Assembly (NCBI GenBank): GCA_964588325.1
Contig: CAZPOR010000003.1
Location: forward strand, 62,001-126,000
From: Thiovibrio sp964588325
GTDB lineage: Bacteria > Desulfobacterota > Desulfobulbia > Desulfobulbales > Desulfurivibrionaceae
Direction: 5' to 3'
DNA: 64,000 nucleotides
The position numbers and the translations under genes were made by a program. The notes beneath the pieces are model-generated. The model saw only the letters and a program-made list of their open reading frames with translations, had not been told where the DNA came from and ran no database searches. Shown here piece after piece: positions 58,790 to 64,000 of this stretch (position 1 is the first letter of the stretch; every line of letters begins with the position of its first letter).

Positions 58790-60147
58790 TATTCAGAGCC
58801 TCCCTTGATTGCTACAACACGGACGGCGGCGATGCCGAATCCAGTGAGTACAATCCCCCGCAACACCACCCACATCCCGGCCATATCCGCAAAATCAAAA
58901 GTGTGTGTTCCGAATATCTGGCCGCCCTGGATCGTTATGGTGCTGGAGCCAGCGCCAGGGATGTTACCGAATATTGTGCCGGGAAGGCTAAAAATAGAAG
59001 AACTTTTGGCATCAGTAATAAAATCGGAAAAGCGTCTCCCAAAATCTAATTCATCAAGGGTGTAGGGATCGCCTGTGGCTTCCGGGTTGTAGGGAATATC
59101 AGGATAATTATCTTCCTCGCCGGTACCATCTTTTGAAGGATCATAGGGAATATCAGTTTGTGGCGCACCATCGCCCGGAGTTCCATTAAAGCCGGGCATC
59201 TTTATAATGTCCCCTTCCTTGACGCCGCCGGGAAGCCCTGAGACACCCTTGCCCGAATCTTGGCCAGGACCACCTATAATACCGCCTTTGCCTAGACCAG
59301 CGCCTGCACCAACAATTTCACCGTTTAGCGGGCCATTACCTGGAAAACCCTTGCCGGTAAGATTGTCTGCTATCTCTTTTGGATTTTGATTTGTGGGAGG
59401 TTTTTGACCTTCAACGGGAGTTGAAGCGGTAATAGCGGTCACATTGTAATAATAATAATCGGTGTATCCAGGGTTGGTAGAGGGAACGCCATACGTCAAT
59501 CTGCCAGCCCACATAAACCAGCCCGGCCCATGTGTGGAGGCATTGGAAGAAGAATAATAAACAGGGGAAGAAGAGCCGAGAGAATAAAGACCCGGGGCAA
59601 TAACATAACCCGTAGGAGGATCGGAGCCAGCAACACTGGCATAAATAGGTAAACCCGTTAAATTCAGTATATCACCTTGCCGCCAGGGAGTTCCGTCAGG
59701 ATGAGAATGCGGCAAAGGTGGAACAAACCCCTTATTGTGGGGTGAATTAACAACATTATTTAAAAGGGGATAATTTGAGGAATTGTTTTTTATAAACTCA
59801 TTGGCCGAGCCTGAAGTAAGATCAACTTCCATAATCCCGCCTGTTTCCGACTGGACAAAGGCTTTCTTACCAGTGGTACTGTTCTGATACACATAACCGG
59901 TATCGATGGGCATAGAGACTTTGCCGTCAGGGGAGACACTCGGCGGAGATATGTCACCATTTTCGTCATGCCCCTGACGAATCATGATTTCAACTCCGTT
60001 AGTGGAGGAAACAGTAACCCATTCCTCGCCAGATGCCGGAGGGACAGACGCAATAGTAGCATGTGCAGGACGAAGGCCCAGCGGCCCCGGCGTGATCTGG
60101 ATCAGCACCACCAGAAAGGCTGCAATCAGTGAACGAAATTTGCGCAT
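58789..60147 (-). CDS. pIII-like adsorption/minor coat protein
   Basis: 452 residues. A signal peptide (MRKFRSLIAAFLVVLIQ... with cleavage after AHA, about residue 29), a large variable ectodomain, a Gly/Pro-rich linker (GAGAGLGKGGIIGGPG, near 283-300), a folded part and a C-terminal TM anchor (GMWVVLRGIVLTGFGIAAVRVVA). That is the layout of gene-III adhesins. The ectodomain DNA is clearly more AT-rich than the flanking phage genes, a usual sign of fast exchange in receptor-binding proteins. No significant known family was recognised in the ectodomain, so the receptor is unknown. Confidence 0.82.
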   Translation of the reverse strand: MRKFRSLIAAFLVVLIQITPGPLGLRPAHATIASVPPASGEEWVTVSSTNGVEIMIRQGHDENGDISPPSVSPDGKVSMPIDTGYVYQNSTTGKKAFVQSETGGIMEVDLTSGSANEFIKNNSSNYPLLNNVVNSPHNKGFVPPLPHSHPDGTPWRQGDILNLTGLPIYASVAGSDPPTGYVIAPGLYSLGSSSPVYYSSSNASTHGPGWFMWAGRLTYGVPSTNPGYTDYYYYNVTAITASTPVEGQKPPTNQNPKEIADNLTGKGFPGNGPLNGEIVGAGAGLGKGGIIGGPGQDSGKGVSGLPGGVKEGDIIKMPGFNGTPGDGAPQTDIPYDPSKDGTGEEDNYPDIPYNPEATGDPYTLDELDFGRRFSDFITDAKSSSIFSLPGTIFGNIPGAGSSTITIQGGQIFGTHTFDFADMAGMWVVLRGIVLTGFGIAAVRVVAIKGGSE

Positions 60148-60245
60148 ATCCGCACCAGGTTCTTGACGATACCAATTGCCCCAAAGGCAGCGAGCAGCAC
60201 CAACCAGAAAGACCGCGTTTTCAGGGAAAGGATATCGAGTTTCAT
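60126..60245 (-). CDS. micro-protein, 39 aa, single TM
   Basis: MKLDILSLKTRSFWLVLLAAFG, then AIGIVKNLVRICANFVH. One TM helix with a basic tail. It overlaps the next upstream micro-ORF by 4 bp (ATGA) and the pIII gene by 22 bp. Probably a minor coat or assembly protein; unknown family. Confidence 0.6.
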   Translation of the reverse strand: MKLDILSLKTRSFWLVLLAAFGAIGIVKNLVRICANFVH

Positions 60246-60376
60246 AACAGCTTCAAAACTCGCAAAATCAAAGAGTACACGGCGAAAAGCATCAAGACGC
60301 CAACAATGGGGGTTGCAAGATCAACAAAATCTCCAACAAGCAGAGAAACGTCAAAGCCTTCAGGAAGGGTCATCAT
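60242..60376 (-). CDS. micro-protein, 44 aa, single TM
   Basis: MMTLPEGFDVSLLVGDFVDLA, then TPIVGVLMLFAVYSLILRVLKLL: an acidic N-terminal half, one TM helix and a basic end. That is the layout of leaderless filamentous coat proteins, so it may be a minor coat protein of the pVII/pIX sort. Confidence 0.62.
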   Translation of the reverse strand: MMTLPEGFDVSLLVGDFVDLATPIVGVLMLFAVYSLILRVLKLL

Positions 60377-60379
60377 GGC

Positions 60380-60466
60380 TTAAAACCTCAGCGTTGATGC
60401 CAGAGCAAAGGCAAGCCCACAAAAGCCGCCCAGAAGATAGGAAACCATGTATGCGTCCATTTTCAT
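60380..60466 (-). CDS. micro-protein, 28 aa, single TM
   Basis: MKMDAYMVSYLLGGFCGLAF, then ALASTLRF. Preceded by GGAGG 5 bases before the ATG, the best ribosome-binding site in the chain. The start overlaps the previous stop (ATGA). Size fits the pVII/pIX class. Confidence 0.65.
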   Translation of the reverse strand: MKMDAYMVSYLLGGFCGLAFALASTLRF

Positions 60467-60579
60467 CGCCCTCCGAGTTTGCGAATAATCGAAAACACCA
60501 CGGCAACAACAATCCCGCAAAACCAACCGACCATGACGACGCCTAGGCCGGCGCCAAATGAAGAAATGTCCAAGACCAT
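60463..60579 (-). CDS. micro-protein, 38 aa, single TM
   Basis: MVLDISSFGAGLGVVMVGWF, then CGIVVAVVFSIIRKLGGR. One Gly-rich TM helix with basic end. It overlaps the next micro-ORF by 4 bp. Membrane protein of virion or assembly type by context. Confidence 0.62.
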   Translation of the reverse strand: MVLDISSFGAGLGVVMVGWFCGIVVAVVFSIIRKLGGR

Positions 60580-60580
60580 A

Positions 60581-60664
60581 TCACCGCCGCCAATTCAGAA
60601 AGATCAGGGTTAATGCAAAGGCTATCAGTTGCCCCAGAAGCTTGGACTGTTCGATATTCAGCAT
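60581..60664 (-). CDS. micro-protein, 27 aa, single TM
   Basis: MLNIEQSKLLGQLIAFALTL, then IFLNWRR. One TM helix with a WRR basic end. It starts on the stop of the preceding micro-ORF (TGATG) and its stop lies 1 base before the next start. Confidence 0.6.
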   Translation of the reverse strand: MLNIEQSKLLGQLIAFALTLIFLNWRR

Positions 60665-60732
60665 CAACAATCATCCTCTTTAGCGCCACGGCCAAACTTG
60701 CTCAAAGCTGAACGGTATCGCGCGGAAGCCAT
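60664..60732 (-). CDS. possible micro-protein, 22 aa, not membrane-bound
   Basis: MASARYRSALSKFGRGAKEDDC. It has AGGTGG 8 bp upstream and shares its stop with the next start (TGATG), which supports translation, but it is very short and lacks a TM. It could be only a coupling leader. Confidence 0.4.
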   Translation of the reverse strand: MASARYRSALSKFGRGAKEDDC

Positions 60733-60744
60733 GTCTATCGCCAC

Positions 60745-60969
60745 CTAAGAACCGGACGCCTTTGCCTTCTGTAATGCGTGATTCGCCTTATAGACGTTGC
60801 CGGAAAGACGATCCCGGCACATTGAGGTTTGAATAACCGAAATCAGCAGATCAATCCCCATGCCGATAAATGCCAAAACGACCACGCCGACAATGGCCGT
60901 GGTCAGGTCGGTGATAAGGCCGCCAGTCAGGTTTGAAATTGACTGAAACAGAATGTCTGTGGGATTCAT
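60745..60969 (-). CDS. coat-like membrane protein, 74 aa
   Basis: The start at 60969 follows GAGGTG. MNPTDILFQSISNLTGGL is followed by a strong TM segment (AIVGVVVLAFIGMGIDLLIS) and a basic, Lys-rich tail (NVYKANHALQKAKASGS). The first 50 residues resemble the two pVIII-type proteins upstream, but it has an added soluble tail. Its place after the major coat terminator fits a low-abundance minor coat protein. Confidence 0.65.
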   Translation of the reverse strand: MNPTDILFQSISNLTGGLITDLTTAIVGVVVLAFIGMGIDLLISVIQTSMCRDRLSGNVYKANHALQKAKASGS

Positions 60970-61020
60970 TGCGACACCTCGTTTGCTTTCGGCCAACTGT
61001 CCGGGCAGGGCAAGCAGCAG

Positions 61021-61051
61021 AAAGGAAAAGAGGCAGGGGGCTTACGCCCCC
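61021..61051 (-). terminator. hairpin terminator after the coat genes
   Basis: Perfect GGGGGC/GCCCCC stem with a 4-base loop at 61036-61051, followed on the minus strand by CTGCCTCTTTTCCTTT. Like the central terminator of Ff phages, it would keep coat mRNA abundant and the distal minor genes low. Confidence 0.75.
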
Positions 61052-61070
61052 CACCGGATCGAAGCACGGA

Positions 61071-61205
61071 TTAACCGCGATTCATGGTCTTCTTGACGTA
61101 CCGGTAACCGAGGAACAGCAAGTTAATCCCGATGAAAGCGATCATCAGGGTCTCAATGTTGCCAGAAACACCGGTCACATCTACAGCCGTAAAAAGATTT
61201 CCCAT
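61071..61205 (-). CDS. pVIII-type major coat protein candidate, copy 2 (44 aa)
   Basis: MGNLFTAVDVTGVSGNIETL, then MIAFIGINLLFLGYRYVKKTMNRG: a mildly acidic N-terminal half, one TM helix and a strongly basic C-terminus for DNA contact. No signal peptide, as in Pf3. GGAGG lies 8 bases before the ATG, a strong site that fits high output. Lies 29 bp after copy 1. Confidence 0.72.
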   Translation of the reverse strand: MGNLFTAVDVTGVSGNIETLMIAFIGINLLFLGYRYVKKTMNRG

Positions 61206-61234
61206 TGCAAAAACCTCCGAAAAATTGAATACGA

Positions 61235-61372
61235 TCAGCGCATCAGTACGCGGATCAAAATGCCACCACCCACGACGATCAAAACAAGCATCATGATCCC
61301 GCCCGTTGCGGTTAACATGTCTGCCTTTATTCCATCGAACATTGTGGTGGAAACCAATGGTGTCCAGTCCAT
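61235..61372 (-). CDS. pVIII-type major coat protein candidate, copy 1 (45 aa)
   Basis: MDWTPLVSTTMFDGIKADML, then TATGGIMMLVLIVVGGGILIRVLMR. From memory the leaderless 44-residue coat protein of phage Pf3 has the matching pattern Q-A-D-I-T-T-I-G-G-A-I-I-V-L followed by a short basic end. Position after the ssDNA-binding-type gene, as in Ff and Pf phages, supports the call. Confidence 0.75.
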   Translation of the reverse strand: MDWTPLVSTTMFDGIKADMLTATGGIMMLVLIVVGGGILIRVLMR

Positions 61373-61395
61373 AGCACACCGCCTCTAAAAGAAGT

Positions 61396-61424
61396 GGGAA
61401 CCGTCCGGCCAAAGACGATTTCCC
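61396..61424. other. hairpin between the ssDNA-binding-type gene and the coat genes
   Basis: GGGAACCGTC / GACGATTTCCC with one bulge. On the minus strand it is followed by ACTTCTTTT, so it may be a weak terminator ahead of a coat-gene promoter. Confidence 0.45.
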
Positions 61425-61450
61425 GGTTACGCCGCCCAGGCGAAAATTAA

Positions 61451-61756
61451 TTACGCAGCGTCATCAAGCCACAGGTCGGGGGTGTGGTTCACCTTCCCAG
61501 ACTGTGATTTCCAGTAACGGCTTTTCACCAGAACCGTTACGTCAATAGCCTCCCCGGCCTTGCCAAGTTTCCGGTCACTCTTCACCGCGAAACGGGACGG
61601 TGAAGAATACTGATCGGCAGAGGGCAAGACGATCAAGGTTTCGTGGATGGTGCCGTTTTGACCGTCAAATTGATCAATCTTGTCGATCCTCCCTTGCAGT
61701 CTCATTTTCAGTTCGTTTGCGATCAGTTTCGTTTTGGAATCGGTTGCAGTACTCAT
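61451..61756 (-). CDS. ssDNA-binding-protein candidate (gene V analogue)
   Basis: 101 residues from the ATG at 61756 with GAGAGG upstream. The core (LQGRIDKIDQFDGQNGTIHETLIVLP, then SRFAVKSDRK and VLVKSRYWKSQSGKV) has the alternating pattern and aromatic/basic residues of the small OB-fold proteins that coat phage ssDNA. No TM. The call rests on size, pattern and position before the coat genes. Confidence 0.65.
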   Translation of the reverse strand: MSTATDSKTKLIANELKMRLQGRIDKIDQFDGQNGTIHETLIVLPSADQYSSPSRFAVKSDRKLGKAGEAIDVTVLVKSRYWKSQSGKVNHTPDLWLDDAA

Positions 61757-61781
61757 GTGTATACCTCTCTTAAAAGAACCC

Positions 61782-63683
61782 TCAGCGGGCAAAAGCAGAG
61801 GGCCTATCCCCCCGCGAAATAGCATCATGTAAACGGCCCTGAATATTATTGGCCGCTGACTTGTAGTTGGACGTAAATGCATCCAGGCTATCCGCATAAA
61901 CGACATGCGGGGTGATCATTACTAAAAGTTCAGTCCTTTTGTTTTCCGTGCCGTCATACCTAAACAGCCACCCGATACCGGGCAGGTCCCCCAGCAGCGG
62001 CACCTTGTTTCCTGTGCTGGTATGTCCACGGGAGATCAGGCCGCCCAGCATAACCGGCTGGCCGTCCCGCACGGAAAGCGAGGTTTTTACTTCCCTCGTT
62101 TGGATAACCGGAGAATTGATTGCGGAGGTCTGGTTTGCTATGGCTTGGGATACCTGTTGGGAAACCTCAAGCGAAACAACACCGTCAAAGTGGATGCGGG
62201 GTGTCACCTTCAGGATCGTGCCGGTATCGTAGTATTGAACGGTTTTATCGGTAATGGGGTTATCCGTGCCGGTGCGTTCGGTTTCCGAAGTAACCACCGG
62301 CACCCTGTCGCCAACGTTCACCATGGCTTCCCTATTGTTCTGCACGAAGATTTGCGGGGAGGAGATCAGCGACACATCCGTCTGCGAAGCAAGGGCGTTA
62401 AGCACGGCCACGGGATCAGCGGCAGCGTTCAAAACCGTAAAGGCAAAGCCGCCAGCGGCAACCGGGTTCACCCCGGCAAAGGACGTGACGCCCGTGGGGT
62501 TCAGCTTGGAATTGCCGATTTTTATTTGGTTGTTCCTCAAAGCCCATTCAACGCCGAAGCCCAGGGAGTCACCCAAGGTCACTTCGGCAACAAGCACGTC
62601 AATCAGCACTTGCCGGGGAACTACATCCAGTTGCTCAACCACTTTCACTATCCGGGAATGTTCCCCGGCATTGGACCGGATGAGCAGAACGTTTCCGGAA
62701 TCATCGGGAATGATCGTCGGAGTGATTCGGCCCGGCGCTGAAGAAGTCGGCATGGTCGGGGCCGGCATTGCAGAGGGGGCTTGCGGATCTATGCCGGGAG
62801 AAGTAGAAAAAGCAGGAACAGTGCCGGAGGAAGGCAGCCCGGCAGCGGGATTGGCATACAGCAGAGAATTGACCAACGCGGCCAGATTGGAAGCAAGTCC
62901 GGAACGCACATGGTACAGGTAGATGTTTTGCTGGGCGTCATCCGGAACGGTATCCAGATCCCGGACCCACCGGGAAACCGTTTCCACCATTGAAGCGTCA
63001 CGGGCAAGCAGCATGACCGATTGGAGCCGATCCAGGGGAACCACTGACACGGCTTCCCGTTCCGGATCAACTGCGGCTAGGGCTTGTTGCAATTCGGAAA
63101 CAAGGGTGCTTACCGGGGCATTTGACACCGACAACAAGCGCACATGCAGGCCGCCCAGGTCGTACCGTTTCCGGACGCCTTTCACCGGGTACACCACGGT
63201 GAGTGTGCCTTCGTGCCGGATGTCAAGGCCCTGCACCTGGAGGATTTCCCGAAAGGCGGCAAACAGTTCCGGGCCGGAAAGCGTTTGCCCGGTATGCACC
63301 GTGACCTTGCCGGATACGGATGGGTCTATCACGTAATTCAAGCCCAGGCTGTCCGAGATCACCTGGACGAACTCCTGCACGTCCACGCCGTTAAAGTCCA
63401 TTCGCACACCGGCAGCAATAGCGGCAGGAGGCGCATACGGTTTTTCCTTGGGCTCTCCCATGGACCGCGAATTCGTCGCGGTATCGCCGTTCGGGGCGTA
63501 CACGGTTACAGATGCATCGACGTCACGGCTCGGGACAGACAAAGCAGGTGTCGGGGAAGTTGGCAGGCTGTCACGTTGCACGGGAAGCATCGGGCCGCAG
63601 GACGACAGGAGCAGGGCAGTAATCAAGGCTACCGCGCTTCGCTTGCTGAGAGGATTTTTTATGACTCCGCTACGCTTCATCAT
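61782..63683 (-). CDS. phage-encoded lipoprotein secretin (pIV/GspD-like)
   Basis: 633 residues. A signal peptide with lipobox (ALLLSSC; Cys29) is followed by a Pro/Ser-rich linker, an N0 domain (MDFNGVDVQEFVQVISDSLGLNYVIDP), N1/N2-like modules (LHVRLLSVSNAPVSTLVSEL) and the secretin pore domain, with VSLISSPQIFVQNNREAM, a YDTGTILKVTPRI strand and the signature VPLLGDLPGIGWLFRYDG near the end. The C-terminal 50 residues resemble an S-domain without matching it clearly. It would form the outer-membrane gate for virion exit. It overlaps the preceding 80-residue ORF by 4 bp. Confidence 0.93.
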   Translation of the reverse strand: MMKRSGVIKNPLSKRSAVALITALLLSSCGPMLPVQRDSLPTSPTPALSVPSRDVDASVTVYAPNGDTATNSRSMGEPKEKPYAPPAAIAAGVRMDFNGVDVQEFVQVISDSLGLNYVIDPSVSGKVTVHTGQTLSGPELFAAFREILQVQGLDIRHEGTLTVVYPVKGVRKRYDLGGLHVRLLSVSNAPVSTLVSELQQALAAVDPEREAVSVVPLDRLQSVMLLARDASMVETVSRWVRDLDTVPDDAQQNIYLYHVRSGLASNLAALVNSLLYANPAAGLPSSGTVPAFSTSPGIDPQAPSAMPAPTMPTSSAPGRITPTIIPDDSGNVLLIRSNAGEHSRIVKVVEQLDVVPRQVLIDVLVAEVTLGDSLGFGVEWALRNNQIKIGNSKLNPTGVTSFAGVNPVAAGGFAFTVLNAAADPVAVLNALASQTDVSLISSPQIFVQNNREAMVNVGDRVPVVTSETERTGTDNPITDKTVQYYDTGTILKVTPRIHFDGVVSLEVSQQVSQAIANQTSAINSPVIQTREVKTSLSVRDGQPVMLGGLISRGHTSTGNKVPLLGDLPGIGWLFRYDGTENKRTELLVMITPHVVYADSLDAFTSNYKSAANNIQGRLHDAISRGDRPSAFAR

Positions 63684-63922
63684 GAAAAATCCTCGGAAAT
63701 TGAAAGAAGAAATTCTCTCTCGCTATTGTCACGCTGTATCCGTTCCCCACCAGGGGAAAGACTTTTCTGGAAGTCGGTAAATTCTTCCGGATCTGACGGG
63801 AGAAGGGAGCAGCCCCGAAAATGAAGGATTTTCAAAAGATGGGGTTTTTCCCTAAACGCTGTTGCCGGGAACACGTCACGGACAACATCATCAATAACGA
63901 GTTTTAGGTATTTGCCGTTCAT
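63680..63922 (-). CDS. hypothetical phage protein, 80 aa
   Basis: A charged, soluble small protein (LKLVIDDVVRDVFPATAF, then ILHFRGCSLLPSDPEEF). It is chained by ATGA overlaps to both neighbours, which supports its being real. No family recognised. Confidence 0.55.
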   Translation of the reverse strand: MNGKYLKLVIDDVVRDVFPATAFREKPHLLKILHFRGCSLLPSDPEEFTDFQKSLSPGGERIQRDNSEREFLLSISEDFS

Positions 63923-64000
63923 TTGGTGCGCTCCCGTCCGATCATGAAAAGCTCGTATTCAGGAAGGTTCGACAGGACCAGGGCAACCCCTTTCAGTTTA
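63919..64000 (-). CDS. 3' end of a further phage gene, cut by the window
   Basis: An open frame enters from the right edge and ends at 63919 (last residues LPEYELFMIGRERTK). It overlaps the next start by 4 bp. Only about 26 residues are visible, too few to assign. Confidence 0.5.
   Translation of the reverse strand, partial: KLKGVALVLSNLPEYELFMIGRERTK

Larger units (their letters stand above)
54839..64000 (-). mobile_element. filamentous (Inovirus-like) prophage, integrated next to tRNA-Glu, right end outside window
   Basis: All genes from 54868 to the window end lie on the minus strand and match a filamentous-phage plan: integrase, excisionase-like HTH, Rep_trans initiator, Zot/pI ATPase, pVI-like and pIII-like proteins, small coat proteins, ssDNA-binding-type protein and a secretin. 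The integrase 3' end faces the 3' end of the tRNA, the usual attachment arrangement. The right boundary and attR are beyond base 64000, so the size is at least 9.2 kb. No transposase or tail genes are present. All modules needed for replication, packaging, extrusion and integration look intact. Confidence 0.9.

Overview
The window looks like chromosomal DNA of a flagellated deltaproteobacterium (Desulfobacterota). A Desulfobulbales-type sulfate or sulfur metaboliser is my best guess. This is inferred from the gene-order style, the high GC, sigma-54/NtrC-type control of flagella, a CooC-type nickel ATPase, a TIGR03960-type B12/radical-SAM protein and a PF09936-type SPOUT methyltransferase beside trmD. 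No rRNA or species marker is present, so the genus is not determined.

Layout. (1) Bases 1-20.7 kb hold a flagellar rod/basal-body/hook cluster: a TPR protein cut by the window edge, a FlrB-like kinase, a FlrC-like sigma-54 activator, flgB-flgC-fliE-fliF-fliG-fliH-fliI-fliJ, a MotE-like gene, fliK-flgD-flgE, an LtaS-fold phosphoglycerol-transferase-like membrane protein, and a second hook-protein gene on the opposite strand. Three near-perfect -24/-12 sigma-54 promoters precede flgB, fliK and the second flgE, which ties the local activator to these targets. The kinase has Gln where the phospho-accepting His should be. (2) 20.9-26.6 kb hold cooC, ileS-lspA and fabD, separated by palindromic dispersed repeats. 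(3) 26.7-30.4 kb form an accessory islet: a VapBC pair, a 5'-truncated PD-(D/E)XK nuclease remnant and a methyltransferase lying between inverted copies of a short repeat, a second RHH/PIN pair whose toxin lacks a conserved acidic residue, and a MazEF pair. (4) 30.5-54.7 kb are housekeeping: ffh-rpsP-khpA-rimM-trmD-SPOUT, rplS, rnhB-yraN-pdxA-tmk, a TPR lipoprotein and a LolB-like lipoprotein, the radical-SAM protein, rng, rplU-rpmA-obgE-proB, proA-nadD, a Na/Pi-cotransporter-like gene, malQ and an iron-sulfur-flavoprotein-like reductase. (5) tRNA-Glu(CTC) at 54763-54838 is followed directly by a prophage that runs off the right edge.

The most interesting region is that prophage: a filamentous phage (Inoviridae-like, ssDNA) with every gene on the minus strand. 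Read in transcription order from the right edge it has two small unknown ORFs, a phage-encoded lipoprotein secretin, a ssDNA-binding-protein candidate, two tandem leaderless pVIII-type coat proteins, a hairpin terminator, a 74-aa coat-like membrane protein, a chain of six translationally coupled micro-ORFs (22-44 aa, five of them single-TM), a pIII-like adhesin, a pVI-like DUF2523 protein, Zot/pI, a strong hairpin, a Rep_trans-type replication initiator, an excisionase-like HTH protein and a tyrosine integrase abutting the tRNA. Most micro-ORFs are too short for ordinary gene callers. The phage brings its own outer-membrane exit channel, whereas many inoviruses borrow a host secretin.

Several families of palindromic dispersed repeats (here called A-E) lie between the chromosomal genes; none was seen inside the prophage.
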